Counted from the first letter of the stretch, positions 53,725 through 62,760 are shown. The stretch: DNA of 64,000 bases from Mesobaculum littorinae (GCF_004011175.1 NZ_RQXX01000003.1:310001-374000), one strand, 5' to 3'. The notes: generated from the letters alone by a model not told the origin. Numbers and translations are program-made.

Positions 53725-55890
53725 TCATTCTTCCGCGTCGCCCGCCGACAGAAGCGCGGCGAGACCGTCGCGAATCGACCGGCTGTCGTCCAGCAGGGCG
53801 CGGTTGCCGGCCAGCGTTCCCGGAACGGGTGGCGGCGCTGCGGGATCCGGGGGGGGCGGCGCGGCCTCGGCGGTCGCGGCCTCCTGCCGTGTCAATTGGG
53901 CATCCGCCTCGGTCCGGATCTCGGTCGCCCGGGCGGTGTCGAGCCCGGCGAGATAGCCCAGCGCGATGCGCGGACGGTCGTCGATCACCGCGATGCGGGC
54001 AAGAATCAGTCGTTCCTCGACCGACGGGATGATGTCGGGGCTGCCAAGGATGGCGCGGGCCGGGCCGGTCAGACCCAGCGCCAGCAACCTGTCGGCGACG
54101 GGCAACCGGCCCGGCGCCGCCGTGGGATGCAGCGCGGCCGAGGCGACGGCATGGGGCAGGAATTCGGCATCCGCCGCATGCGTGGCCAACCTTTCGAAAT
54201 AGGCGTCGATCAGTGCCTCGCGCATTCCGGGATCGTCGACCTGGCCCCCCGGGGCCAGCCGGTCCCGCGCCGGGGCATAATCGCGGTCGGAGATAAGCGC
54301 GCGGATCGCCACCTCTTGCAGCGCCTCCCCCTCCGGCGCGCCCTTCAGCTCGTAGGCCAGCGCCTCGGCATTGGCGACAAGGGCGGGGCCTACGGTGGTA
54401 TCCGTGTCAATCCGGCGCTGAATCAGGGTCGCAAGCGCGGTCGCCGCCTCGTCCGAGCGGGACTGCGACACCTGCTCAAGCCGGGTCTCGGCGGCGGCCT
54501 CTTCGCCCTGTTCGATGTCGATCGTGGCTTTCAGCATCTCGACCTGCGGCTCGGTCTCGAGCGCGGGCAGCCGGTCGATGGCGTTGCGGATGGCAAGCGC
54601 GGTATCCAGATCCCCCCCGGCGATGAACTTCTGGGCAAGCGGCGGGCCCAGGTGCCGGCGCAGGTGCGCGGGCAGGGCCGAGAACGCGGCGATCACCGCG
54701 TCACCCGCGGTGCGCCGCGGGGTCGCGGGGCCCGGATCGGCCAACACACCCCAAAGCGCCGCGGGTCCGTCGCAGTTGTGCAGACCGGCCAGCGGACCCG
54801 ACCCGGCGGGGCGCCCGTCCATCAGGCGGGCGATCCCGGCCAGTTCGTCGCGCACCCGGTCGTGCGGCATTGTCTCGAGCAGCGAAAGGGCCTCGGCGCC
54901 GAAGGTCAGCCACAGGTACTGGCGGGCGAGCGTCAGGTGCCCCTCGGCGTCCGGCGCATCGCGGGCATCGATCAACCCCGCCCGGGCAGACCCGACCCAG
55001 CCATGTTCAAGATCGCCCTCCGCCCATGTCGTGGGATCGAGACGGTCGTCTCTGGGGCAGGATGCCGGTGCGCCTCCCGGGCGGTCACCAAGCTGCCCGG
55101 CAAGGTCGATGTCCATCTGCGTCTCGATCCGGACATTGGGCCGGTCCTCCAACGGCAGGTCGGGCACGGGGGCCTGCTCTGTCGCGACGGCGACATCGGG
55201 GGCCTGAGCCACGGGCGGCTCGGACGGGACGGGCGGCACCACGTCGACAAGACCCTGGGCCGCGGCACGCGCCAGTTGCCGCGCCAGGGCCTCGCGCGTT
55301 TCGTCGGCACGCCGATGACGGACGGCGGCACCGGGGTCGTTGGCGGCGCGGTCCAGAGCGCCGGGCAACAGCGGTGGTGTCGGTTCATCCAGCACCACGG
55401 GCAGGTTTGCCGGGCCTTGCACGGGCCCGACCGGCATGGCCCCGTCCGGGACGGAGGCTGTGGCCACTGCAGGGTCGACCGGGGCGAGGGCCTGTTCATA
55501 GGGATGGCCCGCGGGTGCCGCTCCGTCATTGACGTCGATCACCAGCCACTGGTTGGGCAGCTCGATCGTCGTCAGCGTGCAGGCGCAGTCCACCGTGAAG
55601 CGCAGGACGCCGGGCCGCGCGTTCGCAAGGCTCGACAACCGGTCGCCGTCGATGCGGCGCCACACATCGCTCAGGTCGAAGCTGGTGGCGGGGTCCTGCG
55701 TGCGCAGCTCGTACCCGTCGCCCGCGCGGCCCAGGCGCCAGCCCTCGGGCCGGTCCGAGAAATCGACGACGATGCGGGTAAAGCCCGGATGATCGGCCGT
55801 GCGCACGCCGATCTCGGCCGCCGAGGCGGGCAGGGCCGCGCCCAGTGCCGCCAGGGCCGCGAGAGACAGGAGGGTCCGGCGCAACGTCAC
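53725..55890 (-). CDS. Large periplasmic protein, possibly MotC-like
   Basis: This 721-residue protein has a clear signal peptide (LLSLAALAALGAALPASAAE). Residues 24-125 resemble an AMIN-like beta domain (FTRIVVDFSDRPEGWRL). A Pro-rich stretch follows, then about 400 residues of Ala-rich helical repeats of TPR type. It overlaps motA by four bases and is near motE. In rhizobia MotE is a folding helper for periplasmic MotC, which binds MotB. This protein may fill that role; sequence identity with MotC is not something I can show. Confidence 0.7.
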   Translation of the reverse strand: MTLRRTLLSLAALAALGAALPASAAEIGVRTADHPGFTRIVVDFSDRPEGWRLGRAGDGYELRTQDPATSFDLSDVWRRIDGDRLSSLANARPGVLRFTVDCACTLTTIELPNQWLVIDVNDGAAPAGHPYEQALAPVDPAVATASVPDGAMPVGPVQGPANLPVVLDEPTPPLLPGALDRAANDPGAAVRHRRADETREALARQLARAAAQGLVDVVPPVPSEPPVAQAPDVAVATEQAPVPDLPLEDRPNVRIETQMDIDLAGQLGDRPGGAPASCPRDDRLDPTTWAEGDLEHGWVGSARAGLIDARDAPDAEGHLTLARQYLWLTFGAEALSLLETMPHDRVRDELAGIARLMDGRPAGSGPLAGLHNCDGPAALWGVLADPGPATPRRTAGDAVIAAFSALPAHLRRHLGPPLAQKFIAGGDLDTALAIRNAIDRLPALETEPQVEMLKATIDIEQGEEAAAETRLEQVSQSRSDEAATALATLIQRRIDTDTTVGPALVANAEALAYELKGAPEGEALQEVAIRALISDRDYAPARDRLAPGGQVDDPGMREALIDAYFERLATHAADAEFLPHAVASAALHPTAAPGRLPVADRLLALGLTGPARAILGSPDIIPSVEERLILARIAVIDDRPRIALGYLAGLDTARATEIRTEADAQLTRQEAATAEAAPPPPDPAAPPPVPGTLAGNRALLDDSRSIRDGLAALLSAGDAEE

Positions 55891-56750
55891 GCGGCCTTGG
55901 CGCCGCGCAGCGCCTCCTCCAGTTCCGAGAATCGCGGACGGATGTGCCCGGGGGTGTTCTGGCGCCCGACCTCGATGCAGATGTTGGCGGCGTGATTGTG
56001 CAGGTTGGCGACCAAGACCTCACGGATCAGCTGGTAGAAATGCGCGTCCTCCTCGATCACCGCCTTGAGCTTGGTGGCGAAGGGACCAACCAGGCCATAG
56101 GCTAGGAACACGCCCAGGAAGGTACCGACGAGGGCGCCGCCGATCAGCTTGCCCAGCACCTCGGGCGGCTGGTCGATCGAGGCCATGGTCTTGATCACCC
56201 CCAGAACCGCGGCGACGATGCCGAGGGCAGGCAGGCCGTCGGCCATCGTCTGCAGCGCGTGGCTGGAATGCATCGCGTGGTGCAGCGTCGCTTCGGTGCG
56301 CTTGTCCAGAACCTCTTCGACCTGGTGCGGGTCGTCGTAGTTCATCGAGGCGGACCGAAGCGTGTCGCAGATCAGGTCGATCGCCTCGGAATCGGAACGA
56401 ATCTTCGGGTAGCGCTCGAAGATGGTCGAGGTTTCGGGGCTTTCGATATGCTCTTCCAGCGCGACCGGGTTCTGCCGCGACAGGCGAATCAGCTCGTAGA
56501 GAAGGCAAAGAAGATCGCGATAGTCGTCATGCGCCCATTTCGGGCCTTTGAAGACCTTCTTCATGTCCTTCAGCGTGTGCTTGATCGCCGCCGTGTCGTT
56601 CGACACGACGAAGGCGCCGATGGCGGCACCACCGATCATCATCATCTCGAAGGGAAGGGATTTCAGGATGATCGCCATCTTGCCCCCGGCGGCCAGATAG
56701 CCGCCGAAGACCATGACGAAGGTGACGACAATCCCCACGATGCCGATCAT
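55887..56750 (-). CDS. motA: Flagellar stator protein MotA
   Basis: This 287-residue protein has four TM helices and the family pattern (IGGAAIGAFVVSND; MADGLPALGIVAAVLGVIKTMASIDQPPEVLGKLIGGALVGTFLGVF). It forms the ion channel of the stator with MotB. MotB is not in the window. The ATG at 56750 (MIGIVGIVVTFV) has a GGAG; the open frame extends further but lacks family sequence. Confidence 0.97.
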   Translation of the reverse strand: MIGIVGIVVTFVMVFGGYLAAGGKMAIILKSLPFEMMMIGGAAIGAFVVSNDTAAIKHTLKDMKKVFKGPKWAHDDYRDLLCLLYELIRLSRQNPVALEEHIESPETSTIFERYPKIRSDSEAIDLICDTLRSASMNYDDPHQVEEVLDKRTEATLHHAMHSSHALQTMADGLPALGIVAAVLGVIKTMASIDQPPEVLGKLIGGALVGTFLGVFLAYGLVGPFATKLKAVIEEDAHFYQLIREVLVANLHNHAANICIEVGRQNTPGHIRPRFSELEEALRGAKAA

Positions 56751-56874
56751 ACCGAACGCTCCCTCTGTACTGCCGGGCGCACCGTCGCAGACAGGTATTA
56801 ATATTGACTCTCCGGCGGACTGATCCGCCTCGGCACGGCCCCCGGTCAGCCCGGGCGGCCTGGGTCCTCGGGCG

Positions 56875-57468
56875 TCACTCGACCGGGACGCTGGCGTGGC
56901 GCCCGGCCAGCACGACACTGATCGTGTAGGCGGTTTCGGGCGTCAGACCGGCCAGGATCGCGGCCGAGGACTGCGGGTTCATCCGCGCCAGGAACCCGGC
57001 GGCAAAGCTGGGTTCCATCGTCTCGAACAGCGCGGCGGCCTCCTTGGGCTTCATCGCCTCGTAGACCTGCGTCAGCTGCGACACGTCGCCTTCGGCGGCC
57101 TGGTCCGCGACGGCAAGGGTCTGTTCCAGCTCTTCCTCGGCGGCGACCAGCGCCGCAAGCTGCGACTTGATGTCGGCCTCGGCGTTGGACAGCTCGGCCT
57201 GCCGCCGCACCAGCGCCTCTTCCTCGGTAGCGATTCGCGCCTCGCGCTGTTCCAGTGCCGAAAGCACCTCGGCGATGTCGGGCGGCGGGGCGCAGAGGCC
57301 GGGGTCGACGGGGGCCTCGGGCATGGCGCTTCCGAACTCGCTCATCTCGCGGGCGATGGCCTGTCCCGTACCGCCCCCCAGCCGGACCGTGGCCGAGGCG
57401 ACGAGGACGAGGGCCAGAAGCGGAAGTGCGCCGCGGCCGGGGCTTCGAAAACGGGAGGGGCGGGTCAT
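56875..57468 (-). CDS. motE: Flagellar motility protein MotE (MgtE-N-like)
   Basis: This 197-residue protein starts with a TM or signal helix, has a coiled coil (about 65-115), and ends with an MgtE-N-like domain (VYEAMKPKEAAALFETMEPSFAAGFLARMNPQSSAAILAGL). This is the layout of MotE, a periplasmic chaperone for MotC in Sinorhizobium. It overlaps the upstream gene by four bases. Confidence 0.87.
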   Translation of the reverse strand: MTRPSRFRSPGRGALPLLALVLVASATVRLGGGTGQAIAREMSEFGSAMPEAPVDPGLCAPPPDIAEVLSALEQREARIATEEEALVRRQAELSNAEADIKSQLAALVAAEEELEQTLAVADQAAEGDVSQLTQVYEAMKPKEAAALFETMEPSFAAGFLARMNPQSSAAILAGLTPETAYTISVVLAGRHASVPVE

Positions 57469-58187
57469 TGCGTGGTCTCCATACGTCTGGGGGCGCGATG
57501 CGACGAGAAGATGGTGCGCCCGGGCCGCCCATGGGCCGCCTGAGCTGCCGCGTCGGCGGCAGGGGCGGCCTCGGCGCCGGTACCGACGGGGGCGGGCGCC
57601 GGCGTTTCAATATTCGCAACCGGTTGTGCAGAGGGTTGAGCGGGCGCAGCAGGCCGCCCAAAGGCATCAGGAAGGAAGGGATCCGACACCGGGGGAGCAG
57701 CCATCGGGGGCGCCGACATCGGGGCCGCCTGCGGCGCGGCGGCGGCAGTCGGCGCTGCCTGTGCCACTGGTGCCGCCTGCGCCACCGGTTCCGCGGGGGC
57801 GGCCTGCGCCGTCGGGGCGGTCTGAGCTGCTGGTGCCGCCGGGGCGGCTTGCACCGTCTGGGTCATCGGGGCTTCCGGTGGCGCGGAGGGCGTCGGCGGC
57901 TCTTCTTCCAGGTCATGCAGGGCGGCGATGTGCAGTTCGAGCCGCCGTGCCGCATCCTCGGCCCGGCCAGTCAGCGCCTGCAACCGCTCGGACGAGCCGC
58001 CGGCGGCCTTCTGTGCGGCACGCAGGGTCCGCGTCAGATCATCGACCTGCGCCGACAGGACCGCCACGGCGCCGCCCACCCCCTGTTCGAGGTTGGTAAA
58101 GCGCCGCAGGCGCCGCGACAGGACGAAGCAGTAGAATCCGACCCCGAAGGTGCCAAGAATCATCAGTATATCGGCGATCAGTGCCAT
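57465..58187 (-). CDS. Membrane-anchored Ala/Pro-rich flagellar-locus protein
   Basis: This 240-residue protein has an N-terminal TM helix (ADILMILGTFGVGFYCFVLSRRLRR), a helical stretch (about 35-95), then a long Ala/Pro/Gln-rich part with repeated AQAAP-like units. I recognise no family. It sits between fliL and motE in one operon, so it probably takes part in motor or basal-body work. The low-complexity tail may span the periplasm or serve as a flexible tether. Confidence 0.65.
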   Translation of the reverse strand: MALIADILMILGTFGVGFYCFVLSRRLRRFTNLEQGVGGAVAVLSAQVDDLTRTLRAAQKAAGGSSERLQALTGRAEDAARRLELHIAALHDLEEEPPTPSAPPEAPMTQTVQAAPAAPAAQTAPTAQAAPAEPVAQAAPVAQAAPTAAAAPQAAPMSAPPMAAPPVSDPFLPDAFGRPAAPAQPSAQPVANIETPAPAPVGTGAEAAPAADAAAQAAHGRPGRTIFSSHRAPRRMETTQ

Positions 58188-58196
58188 GTCGGGGCC

Positions 58197-58703
58197 CTAG
58201 CTTAGAACGAATTGAATGATCAGGAGGTCGCGCACACGGCCCTCTCCGGCGACGATCTGCACCCGCCGCAGCATCTGCGCGCGCAGCCGCGTCAGGGCGG
58301 CGGGATCTTCCAGCTCGGCCGGCTCGACGGCGCGGAGATAGCCGTTCAGCACGTCGATGATGCGCGGCATCACGGTGCGCACGGCCTCTTCCTGCGGCGG
58401 ATCGACCTCGAGTTGCGCCTGGAACCGCAGGTGATCGGCCGAGGAAGCAGGCCCGAGCGACACCATGATCGGGTCAAGCTCGACGAATCGGAGCGGCGGC
58501 AGAGCCTCGGTCGGAGGCAGTTCGGCGATCTCCTCGCCCCCCTCCGCGGCGGGCGGCCCGAGAATCAGGCCCGACCAGACCGCGTAGAAGCCGCCGCCGC
58601 CCAGCAGCAGCGCCAGCACCAGCCCGATCAACAGGCCAAGCTTGCTCTTTTTGGCAGGCGCGGGCGCGCCGTCGTCCCCGGGTGTCTGATCGTCCTCGGC
58701 CAT
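58197..58703 (-). CDS. fliL: Flagellar basal body protein FliL (second copy)
   Basis: This 168-residue protein has a short cytoplasmic start, one TM helix (LGLLIGLVLALLLGGGGFYAVW) and a periplasmic FliL domain (RFVELDPIMVSLG...LRFQAQLEVDPPQEEAVRTVMPRIIDVLNGYLR), ending in IIQFVLS. It fits classical FliL better than the copy at 47997. It starts the minus-strand motor operon, divergent from fliF. Confidence 0.93.
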   Translation of the reverse strand: MAEDDQTPGDDGAPAPAKKSKLGLLIGLVLALLLGGGGFYAVWSGLILGPPAAEGGEEIAELPPTEALPPLRFVELDPIMVSLGPASSADHLRFQAQLEVDPPQEEAVRTVMPRIIDVLNGYLRAVEPAELEDPAALTRLRAQMLRRVQIVAGEGRVRDLLIIQFVLS

Positions 58704-58754
58704 GTCGGCGCCTCCGGAATTCTTCCTGATGAGACCGGTATAGGCCGGGCAGGA

Positions 58755-58769
58755 CTAACCGGATGTTAA
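58755..58769. promoter_or_regulatory. CtrA-like site between fliL and fliF
   Basis: CTAA-CCGGATG-TTAA matches the CtrA full site TTAA-N7-TTAA with one change and the exact spacing. It lies in the 127-base divergent promoter region of two flagellar operons, a typical place for CtrA control. Confidence 0.6.
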
Positions 58770-58830
58770 GCGCGACCGATCAAGCTGCATCTCATCGGGC
58801 AGAAGCCCCGCGCGACAGGAGGTCGAAGTT

Positions 58831-60462
58831 TTGCAGCAGATAACGATGATGTGGTCCCGTCTGAGCCCCCGCAGGAAGCTCATCGCGATTCTCGCCACCG
58901 TTGCGATGTTCGCGGCTATCCTCGGGGTGTCGCGGCTTGCCACCTCGACTTCGATGACACTTCTTTACGCGGGGCTCGAAAACGACGCCGCGGGCGAAGT
59001 CGTCTCGGCGCTGGAGGCGCGCGGCGTCCCCTACGAGGTGCGCGGCTCGTCGATCTTCGTCGACAGCACCTCCCGCGACCAGCTGCGCATGACCCTGGCC
59101 AGCGAAGGCCTGCCCGCAAATTCGACGCAGGGCTACGAGCTGCTCGATTCGCTGTCGGGCTTCGGCACCACCAGCCAGATGTTCGATGCCGCCTACTGGC
59201 GCGCGAAAGAGGGCGAGCTGGCGCGCACCATCACCGCCAGTCCGGCGATCCAGGCCGCACGCGTGCACATCGCCAGCCAGGGCGGGCGGCCGTTCCAGCG
59301 GGAACTGGCACCCACCGCATCCGTGACCATCACCACCGCCGCCGGCGGAATCGGCGCCGCCCATGCCCGCGCGCTGCGCTACATGGTCGCCTCGGCCGTG
59401 GCCGGTCTGGCCCCCGAAACCGTGTCGGTGATCGATGCCAAAGGCGGCGCGATTCTCGCCGCCGAGGATGACGGCACCGCCCCCGGCATGGCCGAGGATC
59501 GCGCCGAACTGCTCAAGCGCAACGTCGAACGCCTGCTCGAGGCGCGCGTGGGCTACGGCAATGCCGTGGTCGAGGTGAACGTCGACACCGCGACCGAACG
59601 CGAACAGATCGTCGAGCGCCGAATCGACCCCGAAAGCCGCGTCGCCATCAGTTCGGAAACAGAGGAATCGGCAAATACCTCGCGCGACAGCGGCGGCGCC
59701 CCGGTCACCGTGGCCTCGAACCTGCCCGACGGCGATGCCGCCGGCGGCGACCGCGATTCGCAAAGCGAGAACAGCGAAACCCGCGAACGCGTGAACTACG
59801 AGGTGTCCGAGATCCAGCGCGAGGTCCTGCGCACGCCCGGCGCGGTACGGCGCATCTCGGTCGCGGTGCTGGTCGATGGCCTGCGCAATGTCACCGACGC
59901 GGGTGAAACCATCTGGACCCCGCGCCCGGAGGAAGAAATCGCCGCCCTGCGCGAACTCGTGGCCTCGGCCGTGGGCTATGATGCCGAACGCGGCGACAGC
60001 CTGACGATCAAGTCGATGGAGTTCGAACCCCTGCCCGGCGACGGCACCGATGCCGCGGGCCTGTTGCCCGCCGGCGCCCCGATCGACACGATGCGCCTGG
60101 CGCAACTGGGCATCATGGGTCTGACCGCGCTGCTTCTGGGCCTCTTCGTCATCCGCCCGATCCTGACCGCCTCGGGTCTCAAGGCCATCCCGGCCGAGGG
60201 TGATCCGGCGGCCCTGCCCGGCGCCAGCCCCGCGGCCGAAGACAACAGCGGCGGCCTGACCGGCGAAATCGCCGAGGGCGAGCTGCCCGGTGGCCTGCAG
60301 ATCGTCTCAGCCTTCGACGACATGGACGACGACGACTTCGGCCTGCCCGCACCGCCCGCCGCGGACCCGGTCGAGCGGCTGCGCAACCTGATCGAGGAAC
60401 GGCAGACCGAATCGCTCGAAATCCTCAAAAGCTGGATGCAGGACGACGGAGAAAAGGCGTGA
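58831..60462 (+). CDS. fliF: Flagellar MS-ring protein FliF
   Basis: This 543-residue protein has TM helices near residues 18-36 and 428-448 and the ring-building periplasmic part (TLLYAGLENDAAGEVVSALEARGVPYEVRG; ASVTITTAAGGIGAAHARALRYMVASAVAGL). It forms the base on which the export gate and rotor assemble. The start is TTG at 58831: AGGAGG sits at 58817-58822 at proper distance, while later ATGs lack this. Confidence 0.95.
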   Translation: MQQITMMWSRLSPRRKLIAILATVAMFAAILGVSRLATSTSMTLLYAGLENDAAGEVVSALEARGVPYEVRGSSIFVDSTSRDQLRMTLASEGLPANSTQGYELLDSLSGFGTTSQMFDAAYWRAKEGELARTITASPAIQAARVHIASQGGRPFQRELAPTASVTITTAAGGIGAAHARALRYMVASAVAGLAPETVSVIDAKGGAILAAEDDGTAPGMAEDRAELLKRNVERLLEARVGYGNAVVEVNVDTATEREQIVERRIDPESRVAISSETEESANTSRDSGGAPVTVASNLPDGDAAGGDRDSQSENSETRERVNYEVSEIQREVLRTPGAVRRISVAVLVDGLRNVTDAGETIWTPRPEEEIAALRELVASAVGYDAERGDSLTIKSMEFEPLPGDGTDAAGLLPAGAPIDTMRLAQLGIMGLTALLLGLFVIRPILTASGLKAIPAEGDPAALPGASPAAEDNSGGLTGEIAEGELPGGLQIVSAFDDMDDDDFGLPAPPAADPVERLRNLIEERQTESLEILKSWMQDDGEKA

Positions 60463-61061
60463 TGGGATCCCTGACGCTAGAAGATTTCAGCCGTCCCGCA
60501 CCGGACCAGGAAGAGACCGCGGCGATGGTCGCCGCGGAAGAAGCCGAAACCGCCCGACTGGCGGCCTATGACGCCGGCCACAAGGCCGGCTGGGACGACG
60601 CGATGCAAGCCGCCGAGGCGGAACAGTCCCGCATTTCCGAGGATCTGGGCCGCAACCTGCAGGACCTGGGCTTTACCTACCACGAGGCCCGCGCGCATGT
60701 CCTGCACGCGGTCCTGCCGCTGCTCTCGGGGCTTCTGGACCGGGTTCTGCCCACGGTTCTGCGCGGCACGCTGGGTGACAGGCTTCTGGCCGAACTCGAA
60801 CCCCTGATCGACACCGCGGGCGATCAGCCGCTTGAACTTGTCGTCGCCGAAGGCGCCGGCCCTGCGCTGCGCCCGATCATCGAAGCCGCGACCGCCCTGC
60901 CCGTCCGCCTGCGCGAAGATCCCGTGCTGACCGAGGGGCAGGCGCTGTTCCGGCTCGGCACCAACGCGGCCGAGATCGACCTCGATGCGGCCCTCGCCCC
61001 GGTTTCCGAGGCGATCACAGCACTCGCCACCGAACAGAAAAAGGTTCTGCAGCATGGATGA
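60462..61061 (+). CDS. fliH: FliH-like export ATPase regulator
   Basis: This 199-residue protein has an acidic helical N-terminus and a C-terminal domain (TYHEARAHVLHAVLPLLSGLLDRVLPTVLRGTLGDRL) fitting FliH. It holds FliI at the C-ring. The start could be GTG at 60459 or ATG at 60462, both overlapping the fliF stop. It lies between fliF and fliN. Confidence 0.8.
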   Translation: MGSLTLEDFSRPAPDQEETAAMVAAEEAETARLAAYDAGHKAGWDDAMQAAEAEQSRISEDLGRNLQDLGFTYHEARAHVLHAVLPLLSGLLDRVLPTVLRGTLGDRLLAELEPLIDTAGDQPLELVVAEGAGPALRPIIEAATALPVRLREDPVLTEGQALFRLGTNAAEIDLDAALAPVSEAITALATEQKKVLQHG

Positions 61062-61362
61062 CTTCGACGACGCCGAGCCCACCGGCCCCGCCCCCCTTCC
61101 GGGGCCCGACGGCCACCCCTTCGGCCGCGTTCCGATCGAGATCACCGTCTCGGTCGGCCGCGCCCGCCCGCTTCTGCGGGATCTGCTGAAGCTGGGGCAG
61201 GATTCGGTACTGCCGCTCGACCGCCGGGTCGAGGATCCGGTCGAGCTTTACGTCGGCGACCGGCTGATCGCGCGGGGTGAACTGCAGGAGGTCGAGGATG
61301 ACCAGGGCACGCAGCTGGCGGTGCGCCTGATCGAGGTGGCCGACCTGAAGGACGGTCTCTGA
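61054..61362 (+). CDS. fliN: Flagellar C-ring protein FliN
   Basis: This 102-residue protein has the SpoA-type domain (VPIEITVSVGRARPLLRDLLKLGQDSVLPLDRRVEDPVELYVGDRLIARGEL). It forms the lower C-ring of the rotor and docks FliH. It overlaps fliH by eight bases. Confidence 0.94.
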   Translation: MDDFDDAEPTGPAPLPGPDGHPFGRVPIEITVSVGRARPLLRDLLKLGQDSVLPLDRRVEDPVELYVGDRLIARGELQEVEDDQGTQLAVRLIEVADLKDGL

Positions 61363-61365
61363 TCC

Positions 61366-62091
61366 ATGCGCGCCGCGCCGCTTTTCCTCGCTGCGGCTCT
61401 GTCCGCCATAGCGCTTCCTGCCCTCGGGCAGGAGGTGACGATCGATTTCGCCGACGAAGGCTCGATCGCCGCGCGCGGCGTGCAGCTTCTGGTGGTCGTC
61501 ACGCTGCTCAGCCTCGTGCCGGGCCTCGCGATCATGTTCACCTGCTTTCCGTTTCTGGTCACCGTCCTGTCGATCCTGCGGCAGGGCATCGGTCTGCAGC
61601 AGTCGCCGCCCAACATGCTGATCGTGACGCTGGCGCTGTTTCTGACCTATTTCGTGATGGAGCCCGTGTTTCTGACCGCCTGGGCCGAGGGGGTGGAGCC
61701 GCTGACCGAAGGCACGCTGGACGTCGATGCCGCGCTGCCGCGTATCCTGGCGCCGTTCCGCGACTTCATGGCGGCGCGTATCGACCCCGATACCTTCGAA
61801 TCCCTCGCGGGGCTGCGCGCCCTGCCGCTCGACCTTGCCGTGGAGGACGCGCCGCTCTCGGTTCTCGTGCCGTCCTTTCTGCTGTCCGAGGTCGAGCGTG
61901 CCTTTCAGATCGGCTTTCTGCTGTTCCTGCCCTTCCTCATCATCGACCTCGTCGTTGCCGCCGTGCTGATGTCGATGGGGATGATGATGGTGCCGCCGGC
62001 AATGGTGTCCCTTCCATTCAAGCTTGCCTTCTTCGCCGTGGCCAATGGCTGGACCCTGATCGCCACCGCACTGGTCCGCAGCTACGGATAA
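61366..62091 (+). CDS. fliP: Flagellar export gate protein FliP
   Basis: This 241-residue protein begins with a cleaved signal (LFLAAALSAIALPALGQE), then has four TM helices and the FliP signature (FLTYFVMEPVF; FQIGFLLFLPFLIIDLVVAAVLMSMGMMMVPP). It is the core of the export gate. It ends the fliF-fliH-fliN-fliP operon. Confidence 0.97.
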   Translation: MRAAPLFLAAALSAIALPALGQEVTIDFADEGSIAARGVQLLVVVTLLSLVPGLAIMFTCFPFLVTVLSILRQGIGLQQSPPNMLIVTLALFLTYFVMEPVFLTAWAEGVEPLTEGTLDVDAALPRILAPFRDFMAARIDPDTFESLAGLRALPLDLAVEDAPLSVLVPSFLLSEVERAFQIGFLLFLPFLIIDLVVAAVLMSMGMMMVPPAMVSLPFKLAFFAVANGWTLIATALVRSYG

Positions 62092-62188
62092 GCCTGAGGG
62101 CGCCGCGCGCGCCCACAGCCCCCGGCCACCCCACCGCGGCAGACCGGGCCACGCCATGGCCCATACCAGACGACATCGCCTGTCGCAG

Positions 62189-62220
62189 AAGGCCCGCGCC
62201 CGGACCGGCGCGGGCCTTTT
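62189..62220 (+). terminator. Rho-independent terminator of the fliF operon
   Basis: AAGGCCCGCGCC pairs with GGCGCGGGCCTT around a short loop and is followed by TTCTGTTT. It lies about 100 bases after the fliP stop. Confidence 0.85.
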
Positions 62221-62650
62221 CTGTTTGGGTCGTGGTTCGTAGAAGACCTGCGTCAAGCATCGGGCAGGCACTGCCGGACTGCGTATATTCCATCCATACC
62301 GCCCCCCTTCATCGCCCCTGGGCTGGCTGCTCGGACGAGCTGCCGATTTCCCGGGCCATGATCTCTGTCCGAGGGCTCGGGCGGCGAAGACGGCATGACC
62401 CCTCTGGCAAGCCGGGCGGGGCACATCACCCCTTCTGCACGTGAAACATCGGGCGGAACCGGCCCCGTCTGGCTCCACGCCGGTTACATTCATGCACCGG
62501 TCTGATCCCGGGTTCACCGTGCCCTGCGATCGACAGCTCCGGCCGGGACGAAGGGCCCACGCCTCTCCGACGTGCCCAAGTCAGGGGCAGCGTGGCGCCT
62601 AGCCGCCGGCATGATTGACCTGCGCGGTAGCGCTCCTTTTGACCGCTACC

Positions 62651-62695
62651 GACTTGACTGCCGCCGATTTGACTGCCCCCGACTTGACTACGCCG
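62651..62695. repeat. Three-copy 15-base tandem repeat
   Basis: GACTTGACTGCCGCC, GATTTGACTGCCCCC and GACTTGACTACGCCG lie side by side. The TTGACT core recurs exactly every 15 bases. It sits just upstream of a bidirectional terminator in the fliP-flgI gap. It may be a binding site array or replication slippage. Confidence 0.8.
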
Positions 62696-62699
62696 ACGC

Positions 62700-62737
62700 A
62701 GAAAGGCCCGCCGCGGGATGCGGGCGGGCCTTTTCCA
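62700..62737 (-). terminator. Terminator after flgI (bidirectional)
   Basis: AAAGGCCCGCC and GGCGGGCCTTTT form a stem of 11 pairs with T-rich or A-rich flanks on both sides. It lies about 25 bases after the flgI stop and could stop transcription from either side. Confidence 0.88.
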
Positions 62738-62760
62738 GGTGTCGCAGAGGCGCCGGTGGG

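Larger units (their letters stand above)
62092..62760. other. Non-coding region between fliP and flgI
   Basis: About 670 bases separate convergent operons. It holds two terminators and a three-copy tandem repeat. No open frame here has family-like sequence or a ribosome site. Confidence 0.55.

Noticed and set aside
53896-55995. 699-codon plus-strand frame opposite the large periplasmic gene
   Set aside because: The minus-strand frame has a signal peptide and couples to motA. The plus-strand frame has neither a start site nor sensible features.
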